Shown: positions 1-7,863, numbered from the stretch's first letter. The stretch is DNA of 44,971 nucleotides from an uncultured bacterium (GCA_902796585.1 CADBPN010000108.1:1-44971), one strand, 5' to 3'. The notes: generated by a model from the sequence alone, not told the origin. Numbers and translations are program-made.

Positions 1-1
1 T

Positions 2-637
2 CCTATTGATTATATTAATAACGCACAGGTTCCTTCAATGGGCGGAATACCTAAAGTTGTTGTATTCTTAACGGCTGATGCATTCGGTGTATTACCTCCT
101 ATTTCAAGCTTGGATAAAAATGCAGCTATGTATCACTTTGTAACAGGCTTCACTTCTAAGTTAGCCGGTACAGAAAGAGGTATTACAGAACCTGTTCCTA
201 CATTCTCAACATTATTCGGTGAACCATTTATGCCGATGGATGCATCAGTTTACGCTAAGATGTTAGGTGATAAACTTGACCAATACGGTACTAAGGTTTA
301 CTTAGTAAATACAGGATGGGCAGGCGGTTCAGCTTCATCAGGTGCTAAGAGAATGAAATTATCTTACACTCGTGCAATGGTTACAGCTGCATTAAACGGT
401 TCATTTGATTCAATCGAATTCAAACACCACGATGTATTCAATGTAGATTATCCTACATCTTGTCCGAATGTTCCTAATGAAATGTTAGATGCAAGAGGAA
501 TGTGGGCTGATAAAGCAGCTTATGATGAAGCAGCTAATAAATTGGCTCAAATGTTTAACGAAAACTTCTCTGCTAAATATCCAAATATGCCGGCAGAAAT
601 CGTTAACGCAGGCCCTAAACCATTGAGTTTAGTATAG
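2..637 (+). CDS. pckA: ATP-dependent phosphoenolpyruvate carboxykinase, C-terminal part (5' end outside window)
   Basis: The protein would interconvert oxaloacetate and PEP with ATP in the cytoplasm at the gluconeogenic/anaplerotic node. An open frame enters from the left edge, so the gene is truncated by the window and not broken. The visible 211 residues carry family signatures: an ADAFGVLPP segment, a GTERG motif, and LVNTGWAGG followed by KRMKLSYTRAMV, which belongs to the nucleotide-binding C-terminal lobe. The end (GPKPL) matches the usual C terminus, so the 3' end looks complete. A strong hairpin-plus-T terminator follows at once, so the gene is probably not co-transcribed with the downstream ferredoxin. 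Codon choice is noticeably more regular than in its neighbours, as expected for a highly expressed metabolic enzyme. Confidence 0.93.
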   Translation, partial: PIDYINNAQVPSMGGIPKVVVFLTADAFGVLPPISSLDKNAAMYHFVTGFTSKLAGTERGITEPVPTFSTLFGEPFMPMDASVYAKMLGDKLDQYGTKVYLVNTGWAGGSASSGAKRMKLSYTRAMVTAALNGSFDSIEFKHHDVFNVDYPTSCPNVPNEMLDARGMWADKAAYDEAANKLAQMFNENFSAKYPNMPAEIVNAGPKPLSLV

Positions 638-654
638 TTTTTCATAATATGATT

Positions 655-694
655 AAAAATTGGTTGTATGTAATACATACAGCCAATTTTTTTT
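655..694 (+). terminator. Rho-independent terminator after pckA
   Basis: A ten-base-pair stem (TTGGTTGTAT with ATACAGCCAA, one G-T wobble) encloses a seven-base loop and is followed directly by a run of eight T. It lies 18 bases after the pckA stop. Confidence 0.85.
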
Positions 695-740
695 ATATAA
701 AATTTCTCTAATCGGCTATTACAAAAAATCTTCTTTCGGA

Positions 741-771
741 TAGAATCTGTTATTGAAGTTTATAAACTTCA
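741..771 (+). promoter_or_regulatory. Ferredoxin promoter with an 18-bp palindrome at the transcript start
   Basis: A -10-like TAGAAT (741-746) is followed at 754-771 by the perfect palindrome TGAAGTTTATAAACTTCA. If TAGAAT is used, transcription begins about 753, so the palindrome would cover +1 to +18. It would then act either as an operator or as a 5' hairpin of the ferredoxin mRNA. The -35 match is poor (ATTACA at 718). The binding protein is unknown; the sequence does not resemble HcpR, NsrR or Fur sites. Confidence 0.5.
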
Positions 772-793
772 TCACAGAAAAAAGGAGAAAATT

Positions 794-970
794 ATGAACG
801 TATCAATTAACGATTCTTGTATTGCTTGCGGAGCTTGTGAGTCAATCTGCAAAGATGTTTTTAAAGTTGATGATATCGCAGAAGTACAGCACGATTCTAT
901 TGAAGGACATGAAGAATGTATTAAAGTAGCTGCAACATCTTGCCCGGTTTCGGCTATAGAAATTGAATAG
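794..970 (+). CDS. Single-cluster [4Fe-4S] ferredoxin (58 aa)
   Basis: This is a small soluble electron carrier. Cys9, Cys12 and Cys15 (CxxCxxC) with Cys50 in an SCP context should ligate one [4Fe-4S] cluster. Cys19 and Cys42 sit where Thermotoga-type ferredoxins carry a structural disulfide, and the overall pattern is that of the Thermotoga maritima protein. The usual proline after the fourth cysteine of the N-terminal motif is replaced by Lys20. The start is fixed by AAGGAG seven bases upstream. The gene stands alone between two terminators. A likely electron-accepting partner is not identifiable, although a hybrid-cluster-protein homologue lies just downstream. Confidence 0.93.
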   Translation: MNVSINDSCIACGACESICKDVFKVDDIAEVQHDSIEGHEECIKVAATSCPVSAIEIE

Positions 971-980
971 AAATTTTAAT

Positions 981-1010
981 AAAAGAGGATGATTTAACCA
1001 TCCTCTTTTA
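981..1010 (+). terminator. Rho-independent terminator after the ferredoxin gene
   Basis: AAAGAGGATG pairs with CATCCTCTTT around a seven-base loop, ending in T-rich sequence 11 bases after the ferredoxin stop. Confidence 0.85.
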
Positions 1011-1090
1011 AAAATTACTGCTATAAGATTAACCGGTATATTACCTAACTTAAGGATTAAATTTTTATAGATTTAAAATATATTTACACT

Positions 1091-2671
1091 ATGCCAAACA
1101 ATTATAACGACGAATATCAATACAACAGCTGTATATCAAGAGGTATATGCTCTGTGAATCCTAAAACTTCATCTTTGCAGGAAGTTTTGGTTATGTATCT
1201 TGCAAACATAGCTCACTATGTTTCAAAGTTACAAGAATTAGGGTATGAAAATGTTGGATTAAAAAATTTAATATTAAATACAATTTCTATTATGGTTTCT
1301 AACCCCGATTTTTCAGAACAAGATTTTCAAACATCAGTGGATATATTTAAAAATGAATTTCCTAAGTTAGTAAATAAGTATACATCAGTATGCAGCGAGC
1401 AAAATATAACACCGGCTATTTTGCAAACAGATTTGGAATATGACAATAAAACAGACATTATTCAATCTATAAGAGAGGGAGAAAAAGCTAACAGAACTCG
1501 CTCTTTGGAACTTACGGAAGAATTAAGGAGTTTGTATCAAATACTTTTTATACTTTTAAAAAGTATGTGCGTAAATGTACAGACATTGGAAAGTTACAAT
1601 AAAAATACAAAAGAAGGATATTCCGTAATACTTAAATTACTTGATTCTGTTAACAATAAATTATCTGAAAATGAAATCCTTAAATTAATTACAGATGCTT
1701 CCAAAACAGATAATGAACTTGTGCTTTCAATTGTAACATCAATTGAAGAAAGATACGGAGAGCCGGATACGGTATCTGTTTCATATTCTACAATTCCTGC
1801 TAAAGCTATAATGGTAGTCGGCTCAAACCTACGAGAATTGGAGAAAATTCTTGATGAAACAAAAAATCAAGATATAGATGTTTATTCACACGATGAAATG
1901 GTTTTAGCACACACCTATCCAAAATTTAAAGAGTACAAACATTTAAAAGGACAGTTCGGGCAGGGGTATGAAAATTGTCTTCTTGATTTTTCCACTTTCC
2001 CCGGCCCGATAATCCTGACTAAGCATTCTTTATTTAATGTCGAACACTTTTACAGAGGTCAATTGTATACGACAGACAATGCTTACTCTAAAGGGGTTAT
2101 TCCTATAAAAGATGATAATTATAAAAATGTTATAGATGCGGCAAAAAATTCAAAAGGGTTTAAAAACGGGAAAAAATGTGAGTCAGAAAAATTTGGATTT
2201 AATACAAAATCTCTTGTTGACAGAATAAAAACAAAAATCAATTCGGATAAATTTTCTCATATATTCATAGTTGAACCTTGGGATAAAGAGAGCAAAAATT
2301 ATATATCTAATCTTTTGACAAGGGTTCCGGATAACGTTTTACTCATATCACTTGCTCCTTGCGAAGAAAAATCTAATATTATTTCTGTAAATGCTTGCTT
2401 CAACTCCAGAGCAATTTTAGAGTTAGTGAGCAAAATTAAATTATCAGAAGATTTTAAAGAAATAAAGATTACCGTATTTATTCCAAAATGCGACAGATAT
2501 ACCATTTCTAAAATTATTTATTTGACTTCTTTTTGTAATATTTCAGTATATTTGGGTAAATGTAATCCAATGATTTTAAATACAAGCGTAATTAAAAAAT
2601 TGGAAAAATCATTTAATATAAAAAGTTTTTCATCAGTAAAACGAGATTTGAACGATATAAATTGTAAATAA
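1091..2671 (+). CDS. Degenerate hybrid-cluster protein (prismane) homologue
   Basis: The 526 residues align by eye with hybrid cluster proteins (Hcp, hydroxylamine/NO reductases) over the C-terminal two thirds. Landmarks are VYSHDEM-LAHTYP (about 264-276), the GQFGQGYEN stretch (288-295), GPIILT (305-310) and a final Rossmann-like region (about 388-510). Hcp ligand positions are mostly altered. The His in the GHD motif is Ser245. The first cluster Cys in the TxxC motif is Ser313. The persulfide Cys is Trp397, and the last Glu is missing. Glu269, Cys424 and Cys436 remain. The N terminus has only two cysteines, in SCISRGIC (14-20), instead of the usual four. It is therefore probably not a classical Hcp catalyst. 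No Shine-Dalgarno precedes ATG, and TATATT lies six bases before it. The alignment is mine, without a search. Confidence 0.7.
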   Translation: MPNNYNDEYQYNSCISRGICSVNPKTSSLQEVLVMYLANIAHYVSKLQELGYENVGLKNLILNTISIMVSNPDFSEQDFQTSVDIFKNEFPKLVNKYTSVCSEQNITPAILQTDLEYDNKTDIIQSIREGEKANRTRSLELTEELRSLYQILFILLKSMCVNVQTLESYNKNTKEGYSVILKLLDSVNNKLSENEILKLITDASKTDNELVLSIVTSIEERYGEPDTVSVSYSTIPAKAIMVVGSNLRELEKILDETKNQDIDVYSHDEMVLAHTYPKFKEYKHLKGQFGQGYENCLLDFSTFPGPIILTKHSLFNVEHFYRGQLYTTDNAYSKGVIPIKDDNYKNVIDAAKNSKGFKNGKKCESEKFGFNTKSLVDRIKTKINSDKFSHIFIVEPWDKESKNYISNLLTRVPDNVLLISLAPCEEKSNIISVNACFNSRAILELVSKIKLSEDFKEIKITVFIPKCDRYTISKIIYLTSFCNISVYLGKCNPMILNTSVIKKLEKSFNIKSFSSVKRDLNDINCK

Positions 2672-2719
2672 TCCGGGGGTAAATAATCCGGGGGTAAATA
2701 ATTTGGGGGTAAATAATTT
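2665..2719 (+). repeat. 15-bp tandem repeat, 3.7 copies, G-rich
   Basis: The unit TAAATAATCCGGGGG is perfect at 2665-2679 and 2680-2694. It becomes TAAATAATTTGGGGG at 2695-2709 and TAAATAATTT at 2710-2719. The array begins inside the last codon and stop of the preceding gene and ends about 50 bases before the next start. Related GGGG(G)TAAATA words recur at 17654-17682. Confidence 0.9.
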
Positions 2720-2770
2720 GTTATACTTTAATTTTTATTGTATATTATAAAGGAAGTTTGGAGAGTTTTT

Positions 2771-3595
2771 ATGTTAAAAATTATAAGAGAAAGTTTCGGA
2801 ATTACTAATAAATACATTGTTTATTTGGCAACTCCGTTGGTTTTATTTTCATTTTTATCAAGTCTGTATTTGGTATTTTCCTCAAACAGCGGAAAAATCG
2901 GATTAATATTTGCAGTAATTTTATTTTTACTTATGCTGGCAGCTTTTACGGCAGGCTGGCTGTACATGGTATCAAACTGTGTGAAAAATAAGGATTTGGA
3001 AGATAAACTATCTCTTATAGTTGAATTTCCTTCAGGAGTCGGAGAATTTTTTCTGCCGGCTTTAGGAATTTTATTTAACTTGCTATTGATATGCGGTTTA
3101 ATCTATTTTGGTGCGCATGTTTTTGGTATGCATTATATAGGCGACATCGGAATAACAGCAGAAGCTCTTAAAAATGCTCAGACTTCTCCTGAGGCAGCAA
3201 AGCAGCTATTTGAATCACTTTCTCCTGAACAAATTGTCAGAATTGGCAAATGGAGCTTATTGTCGTTTGTTGTAGGATTATTCTGCAGCTTTATGTTTAT
3301 GTTTTATTCACCGGCTGTAATATACAAAACAAAAAATCCTTTTAAAGCAATTTTTGTGGCATTAAAAGATTTATTTTCTCATAGATTTTTTAAAAATGTA
3401 TTATTATTCATAATATTGTTTACATCATACACAGTTTTGGCAATTATTGGCGGATTGTTGAATTTTAACTTATTTCTGCAATTCGTTGTAAACCTTGTAA
3501 GTTTTTATTACGCAGTATTTGTAGCAGTATTTATTTATAACTACTATTATTCAAATTTTGTTAAAATCGGTTCAAATATTGATGTAAATGTGTAA
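2771..3595 (+). CDS. Multi-pass inner-membrane protein of unknown function
   Basis: This 274-residue hydrophobic protein has about six predicted membrane helices: near residues 13-35, 45-68, 90-115, 155-180, 205-230 and 235-262. A short soluble loop (GITAEALKNAQTSPEAAKQ and following) lies between helices three and four. The layout resembles DUF4013-type or glycerophosphodiester-phosphodiesterase membrane-domain proteins, but I cannot name the family with confidence. The ATG at 2771 is chosen because GGAGAG lies five bases upstream; a TTG 33 bases earlier lacks such a site. The gene follows the tandem G-rich repeat and precedes aroA by 20 bases. aroA seems to have its own promoter inside the end of this gene. 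Confidence 0.7.
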   Translation: MLKIIRESFGITNKYIVYLATPLVLFSFLSSLYLVFSSNSGKIGLIFAVILFLLMLAAFTAGWLYMVSNCVKNKDLEDKLSLIVEFPSGVGEFFLPALGILFNLLLICGLIYFGAHVFGMHYIGDIGITAEALKNAQTSPEAAKQLFESLSPEQIVRIGKWSLLSFVVGLFCSFMFMFYSPAVIYKTKNPFKAIFVALKDLFSHRFFKNVLLFIILFTSYTVLAIIGGLLNFNLFLQFVVNLVSFYYAVFVAVFIYNYYYSNFVKIGSNIDVNV

Positions 3596-3615
3596 TTCTG
3601 TGTTAGAATAAACCT

Positions 3616-4902
3616 ATGATAAAAACCGTTTCTAAAAACATAAAAGGTTTACATGGAGAGATTGTAATACCTTCCGATAAATCTATTTCTCATCGTGCGG
3701 TTATGTTTTCTTCAATTGCAAACGGAAGTTGTATTATTAAAAATTTTTCGTCCGGAGCTGATTGTCACTCTACGTTGAATCTTTTTAAAAATCTTGGAGT
3801 AAATATAGATTTTATTGACTCAAGGACTTTAAAAATACAATCCGATGGCATATTAACTCCAAAAACATCTGAAAATATACTTGATTGCGGTAATTCCGGA
3901 ACAACGATGAGGCTTGTTTCCGGTATTCTTGCAGGCAAAAATTTTAATTCTGTTTTGATTGGTGATGAGAGCCTTTCAAAGCGCCCAATGAAGCGAGTTA
4001 TTGAACCTTTGACACAAATGGGCGCTATAATAGAGTCAAATGACGGGCATGCGCCTTTAAAAATAACCGGTCAAAAACTTAAGGGTATCACTTACAGTTC
4101 TAAAATTGCAAGCGCTCAAGTTAAGAGCTGTATCCTTCTTGCAGGATTAAATGCAGATGGAAAAACATATTTTTCTGAGCCGTATTTATCCAGAAATCAT
4201 ACAGAAATAATGCTTAAATACCTCGGTGCAAATATAGAGGTTAATAATGATTCAATCGTCATATCATCTTCTAAATTAGAAGCCAAAGATATAACAGTGG
4301 TAGGAGATATTTCTTCTGCGGCATTTTTTATTTCAGCAGGTTTAATCGTGCCAAATTCAGATTTTATAATTAAAAATATCGGTCTTAATCCGACAAGAGC
4401 AGGAATAATTGATGTTGTTAAAAGAATGGGCGGAAATCTTGAAGTTATTGATAAATATGTTAATGCAGGAGAAGATGTAGGTGATTTACGAGTGAGATAC
4501 ACTGACAGCTTAAAATCTTGTACTATAGAAGGAAACGACATTCCTAAACTTATTGACGAACTTCCTGTAATTGCTGTTCTGGCTTCACAAGCAAACGGGC
4601 AAACAGTTGTAAAAAATGCGGAAGATCTTCGTAATAAAGAATCAGACAGAATAAAATGTTTAGTAAACGAACTTAAAAAAACAGGAATTGACATAGAAGA
4701 AACTTCAGACGGATTTATTATCAACGGAAAGTCAAAAATAAAAGGCGGTGTCGAGCTTGAATCATACCATGACCACAGACTTGCAATGAGTTTTTATGTA
4801 GCAGGGCTAATCTCGGAAAAAGAAATTGGTATTAACGGTTTTGAGTGGACTAAAATATCTTTTCCGGAATTTGAAGAACTTGTCTGCGAATTGAATAATT
4901 AA
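3616..4902 (+). CDS. aroA: 3-phosphoshikimate 1-carboxyvinyltransferase (EPSP synthase)
   Basis: This is the sixth step of the shikimate pathway, transferring enolpyruvyl from PEP to shikimate-3-phosphate in the cytoplasm. The 428 residues are normal for the family. Signatures include the N-terminal PSDKSISHR phosphate-binding motif, the DCGNSGTTMRL loop, GDESLSKRPM, the catalytic region near IDELPVIAVLA and a C-terminal DHRLAM. No Shine-Dalgarno is present. TAGAAT (3604-3609) sits six bases before the ATG, so the message may be leaderless. The last four bases overlap the end of the convergent repressor gene. Confidence 0.97.
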   Translation: MIKTVSKNIKGLHGEIVIPSDKSISHRAVMFSSIANGSCIIKNFSSGADCHSTLNLFKNLGVNIDFIDSRTLKIQSDGILTPKTSENILDCGNSGTTMRLVSGILAGKNFNSVLIGDESLSKRPMKRVIEPLTQMGAIIESNDGHAPLKITGQKLKGITYSSKIASAQVKSCILLAGLNADGKTYFSEPYLSRNHTEIMLKYLGANIEVNNDSIVISSSKLEAKDITVVGDISSAAFFISAGLIVPNSDFIIKNIGLNPTRAGIIDVVKRMGGNLEVIDKYVNAGEDVGDLRVRYTDSLKSCTIEGNDIPKLIDELPVIAVLASQANGQTVVKNAEDLRNKESDRIKCLVNELKKTGIDIEETSDGFIINGKSKIKGGVELESYHDHRLAMSFYVAGLISEKEIGINGFEWTKISFPEFEELVCELNN

Positions 4903-5522
4903 TCTAAAGCTTTAATTACAGAAACAATTTTACCTATTAAGATTAAATCATTAAAGGATTTAGATGATATTGTTCTTGCCCTGTATTCCGGATTATCTGA
5001 TTTTATGATAATTTCATCAATGTTTTTGGATAAGCGTTTTACAAAAAATTCGTTATTGTAGCAAAACACGTAAACTTTATTATCCTGAATTTGTTCGCCG
5101 TTCCAATGTTCGACAATGAGCTTGTCTCCGTTATCAATTGTGGGCGCCATGCTGTTTCCGGTTGCATTTATCATTGAATAAAGCTTGTGTTTTGAATATC
5201 CCTGAATCATTGTCGTTGCAATAGGCAGTTTTTTCTTTTCACTTGAAAAAACAATGCTTCCGTTACCGCAGCTTGCAAAAACATCTGTGTAATAATCTAT
5301 ATATGTAACACTTTCGTCTAATGAATTTTTATTTTGTGAAAATAACTTAATTTTGAAATATTCTTCTGCTTTATTTAACTCGCTAACGGTTACTTCGCTG
5401 TCATTTTTTATTCTGTTACTTACTGTTTGTCTTGTTATGCCAAGACTTTCAGCCAGCATAGACTGATTAATCTGCTCGCCAAGCTGATTTGAAATAATTA
5501 TAATAAGTTCATTAAGTTTCAT
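4899..5522 (-). CDS. HTH / S24-peptidase repressor (LexA/CI-like)
   Basis: The 207 residues combine an N-terminal helix-turn-helix (about 18-42, QSMLAESLGITRQTVSNRI) with a C-terminal S24 peptidase fold. In that fold, Ser of GNSMAPT (about 123) and Lys of FFVKRL (about 163) form the catalytic dyad. The hinge reads FASCGNGS, the place where LexA/CI relatives self-cleave at Ala-Gly or Cys-Gly. Phage and mobile-element repressors have exactly this build, and the likely role is autoregulated repression of the divergent small genes at 5681 onward, relieved by DNA damage or by a partner. GGTGAAA lies just upstream of the ATG. The target sites are probably the CTTACA/TGTAAG repeats at 5569-5600. Confidence 0.85.
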   Translation of the reverse strand: MKLNELIIIISNQLGEQINQSMLAESLGITRQTVSNRIKNDSEVTVSELNKAEEYFKIKLFSQNKNSLDESVTYIDYYTDVFASCGNGSIVFSSEKKKLPIATTMIQGYSKHKLYSMINATGNSMAPTIDNGDKLIVEHWNGEQIQDNKVYVFCYNNEFFVKRLSKNIDEIIIKSDNPEYRARTISSKSFNDLILIGKIVSVIKALD

Positions 5523-5547
5523 CGTTTCACCAATTGGAAGATAATAC

Positions 5548-5576
5548 TTGACATTTGTATCATAACGTCTTACAAT
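5548..5576 (+). promoter_or_regulatory. Strong sigma-70 promoter of the phage-like small genes
   Basis: TTGACA (5548-5553), a 17-base spacer and TACAAT (5571-5576) form a near-consensus promoter reading toward 5681. The start point would be near 5583, giving a leader of about 100 bases. On the other strand TATAAT (complement of 5579-5584) can serve the repressor gene, although its -35 is weak. Confidence 0.75.
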
Positions 5577-5600
5577 ACATTATATCAATGTAAGCTTACA
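5569..5600. promoter_or_regulatory. Candidate operator cluster for the S24 repressor
   Basis: CTTACA (5569-5574) overlaps the forward -10 box. It is mirrored by TGTAAG (5589-5594), which is itself half of the perfect palindrome TGTAAGCTTACA (5589-5600). Both divergent promoters are covered, which fits an autoregulated switch. Confidence 0.55.
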
Positions 5601-5680
5601 CTTGATATTTAAGCATACATTTACTTTATTGTCAAACAAAATAAAAACAGAAATAACGGGCGAAGAAGAGGTATTAAAGT

Positions 5681-5890
5681 ATGAATTACAGATACAATGT
5701 ATCATGTTGTGAAACAACATCAAAAAATTGGACACAAACGGCTATTGAGTGTTATCGCATAGGTTGTATGTGTTCAAAATGTGGTTTATATAAAATATAT
5801 TTTGAAAATTCTGAAGCTGAATGCAAGATGAAAGCTACTGTTATAGAGCTTGTAAGAAGGCATGGAGCGCCGGAAGGGGGAGGAAAATAA
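5681..5890 (+). CDS. Small cysteine-rich protein (69 aa), phage-like island
   Basis: Cysteines at 9, 10, 24, 29, 31, 34 and 48 suggest a small metal-binding fold. The core pattern is WTQTAIECYRIGCMCSKC, followed by a C-terminal helix KMKATVIELVRRHG. I do not know the family by name. AAGAGG nine bases before the ATG supports the start. It is the first gene behind the strong promoter facing the S24 repressor, and the next gene begins two bases after its stop, so the two form an operon. The context suggests a regulatory or replication-related early gene of a mobile element. Confidence 0.65.
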   Translation: MNYRYNVSCCETTSKNWTQTAIECYRIGCMCSKCGLYKIYFENSEAECKMKATVIELVRRHGAPEGGGK

Positions 5891-5892
5891 AA

Positions 5893-6177
5893 ATGAATAA
5901 ATATACAAGTGCACAAAACGGAAAAATGGGTGGAAGACCGCAAACATCTTCAAAAATAAGATTCAGCATTCCTGATGTAACATTGGTAATTTTAACCGAA
6001 GAACAGTATAAGAATCTACTTGGAAAATATGGCTTAGCTTTATTAAAAAAAGCTTTGAATATACTGGAAAACTGGCTTAAAAACAGTCCTAAAGCCGTAA
6101 AATACAGGGGCAAAAACAATTACGGTCATTTTCGTTCTGACGGTTGGGTTATCAATACCGCAAAAATGGAGTTATAA
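5893..6177 (+). CDS. Small protein resembling the C-terminal domain of phage DnaD-like replisome organisers (94 aa)
   Basis: The segment LTEEQYKNLLGKYGLALLKKALNILENWL, then a basic linker, then YGHFRSDGWVINTA, resembles the conserved tail of DnaD-like primosome/replisome proteins of Firmicutes phages (EEYNKL-EKYG...Y-D...I..WV). The N-terminal winged-helix part of such proteins is absent, so it is either a minimal version or a remnant. The ATG at 5893 is chosen because of the strong AGGGGGAGGA just upstream; an earlier in-frame ATG at 5821 overlaps the preceding gene by 70 bases and is unlikely. Function as a replication factor is inferred only from this resemblance. Confidence 0.65.
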   Translation: MNKYTSAQNGKMGGRPQTSSKIRFSIPDVTLVILTEEQYKNLLGKYGLALLKKALNILENWLKNSPKAVKYRGKNNYGHFRSDGWVINTAKMEL

Positions 6178-6178
6178 A

Positions 6179-6244
6179 ATGGCAAGATTTAGTTTTTACA
6201 CTATTACAGTAACAACATCTTTTGTTGTGCCAGTAATCACTTAA
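6179..6244 (+). CDS. Possible 21-aa peptide at the end of the phage-like operon
   Basis: An ATG overlapping the preceding stop region opens a 22-codon frame (MARFSFYTITVTTSFVVPVIT). It contains a small hairpin (ACAACA 6212-6217, TGTTGT 6223-6228). Nothing supports translation apart from the near-overlap with the previous gene. It could equally be a remnant or untranslated tail. Confidence 0.2.
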   Translation: MARFSFYTITVTTSFVVPVIT

Positions 6245-6248
6245 ATTT

Positions 6249-7547
6249 TTATAATTCGCCAATTAAATCATATTCTGTTGCATCAATAATTTTTACTTGT
6301 TCAATATCACCGGGAACAACGTGTTTATTCGTTTTTATTGATACAACACCGTCAATTTCAGGTGCATCATATTCGGAACGTGCAACAACATCACCGTTAT
6401 CTGCATAAGCTTCAATAATACAAGGAATTGTTTTGCCTATAAAACCCTTATTTCTGTTCAAAGAAATTTCTTGTTGTATTTCCATAAGTTCTTTGTATCT
6501 TTTTTTTGCCAAACGAGCCGGAACACGATTTTTCATGTTGTAAGATGCGGTTCCTTTTTCTCTTGAATATGTGAACACACCAACTCTGTCAAACTTTATA
6601 TCTTTGATAAACTGTTTTAGATGTTCGTGATGTTCTTCGGTTTCACCGGGGTAACCGGTAATAAATGTTGTTCTAATCGAAACATTCGGAATTTTTTTTC
6701 GTATTTTATCTATCAAAATACGATAGTCAAATGCAGGTCTGTTCATAAGTTTTAGAAGTTCCGGATGTGAATGTTGTAAAGGAATATCAACATATTTTAC
6801 GACTTTATCCAGTTTTGCAATCTTGTCAATAAGCTCATCAGACATTGTTGTCGGGTATGCGTACATTATTCTGATCCAGCCAAGTCCCTCTATTTTGTTG
6901 AGTTTTTCCAATAACTCAGGAAGAGCCGGCTTTTTATAAATATCAATACCGTACCCTGTTGTATCCTGCGCTATTAAGATTATTTCAGTAACACCTTTTT
7001 TTACCAGCGTCTTTGCTTCGTTTATGATATTTTCCATTCTTCTTGAATGATAATCGCCCCTCAAAAACGGTATAACACAATAACCGCATCTATAATTACA
7101 CCCATCTGCTATTTTAATGTATGAACTTGCACCCATTGTAATTTGCTGGCGTTCAACTTCTTCCGGATAAATATAATTTGGAGTTTCATTCACTTCTTCA
7201 ACAAAATCACTGTCAATTTTTCTTATTATTTCAATGATTTTATTAAAATCGGTAATTCCCATAACTCCGGCAATTTCGGGAATTTCTTTTTTTAATTCTT
7301 CGGGGTGCTTCTGAGCGAGACATCCGGTTACTATAACTTTCTTTCCTTTTTCTATCAGTTCCAAAATCGTACTTATGGATTCTCTTTCCGCATCACAAAT
7401 AAATGAACACGTATTAACAATAACAATATCCGTTTCATCTTCGTTAAGAGTGATTTTATAACCGTTTTTAGCCAAAATTCCAAGAATCAATTCCGAGTCA
7501 ACGAGGTTTTTGGCACAGCCATGACTTATAAGAGCTATCTTTTTCAT
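6249..7547 (-). CDS. rimO: Ribosomal protein S12 (Asp89) methylthiotransferase
   Basis: This radical-SAM enzyme adds a methylthio group to Asp89 of ribosomal protein S12. The 432 residues show the three expected parts: an N-terminal UPF0004 domain starting SHGCAKNLVDSELILG with cluster cysteines, a radical-SAM core with CNYRCGYC (about 151-158), and a C-terminal TRAM domain. The SHGCAKNLVDSE start and the FLRGDYHSR motif favour RimO over MiaB. There is no Shine-Dalgarno. TAGAAT (complement of 7554-7559) lies exactly six bases before the ATG, so rimO may start a leaderless transcript even though it is 25 bases behind the 96-aa gene. Confidence 0.96.
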   Translation of the reverse strand: MKKIALISHGCAKNLVDSELILGILAKNGYKITLNEDETDIVIVNTCSFICDAERESISTILELIEKGKKVIVTGCLAQKHPEELKKEIPEIAGVMGITDFNKIIEIIRKIDSDFVEEVNETPNYIYPEEVERQQITMGASSYIKIADGCNYRCGYCVIPFLRGDYHSRRMENIINEAKTLVKKGVTEIILIAQDTTGYGIDIYKKPALPELLEKLNKIEGLGWIRIMYAYPTTMSDELIDKIAKLDKVVKYVDIPLQHSHPELLKLMNRPAFDYRILIDKIRKKIPNVSIRTTFITGYPGETEEHHEHLKQFIKDIKFDRVGVFTYSREKGTASYNMKNRVPARLAKKRYKELMEIQQEISLNRNKGFIGKTIPCIIEAYADNGDVVARSEYDAPEIDGVVSIKTNKHVVPGDIEQVKIIDATEYDLIGEL

Positions 7548-7572
7548 AACTAGATTCTATCACAAAGTAAAA

Positions 7573-7863
7573 TTATTTCACCGAATAAAAAGATGCATTT
7601 CCAAGATTAAGTCTTTTTGAAATATTTTCAGATAAAGAAGAAGAAATTATCCAGTTTATTTTACCTTCAGGATATTTAATATAGTGGTTAGTTGAACACA
7701 TCGTAGATACATAACATGCGTCAATGGCATTCATAAAAGATATATCAACGCTCATATTTTCACATCTTGCTGTATCAATATAAGAGTTTATATATTCAAT
7801 TGCTTTTTGGGGGTTTCTTGTATTAGGTACAAGTACATCGGTTTGGGGTAGTTGTTTTAACAT
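7573..7863 (-). CDS. Conserved-looking 96-aa protein of unknown function, with a sigma-28-like promoter
   Basis: I do not recognise the family. The 96 residues have no signal peptide or membrane segment. The central part reads MNAIDACYVSTMCSTNHYIKYPEGKINW, with three cysteines over the whole protein. AAGGAT eight bases before the ATG supports the start. The clearest clue is regulatory: a perfect GCCGATAA box lies upstream with a TAAA 16 bases before it. This suggests expression with late flagellar or chemotaxis genes, in keeping with fliO three genes upstream. It is separated from the phosphatase gene by 84 bases, so it need not belong to that operon. Confidence 0.65.
   Translation of the reverse strand: MLKQLPQTDVLVPNTRNPQKAIEYINSYIDTARCENMSVDISFMNAIDACYVSTMCSTNHYIKYPEGKINWIISSSLSENISKRLNLGNASFYSVK

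Noticed and set aside
5821-6177. Longer 118-aa reading of the DnaD-tail-like gene
   Set aside because: It would overlap the upstream small gene by 70 bases, and the ATG at 5893 has a far better ribosome-binding site.
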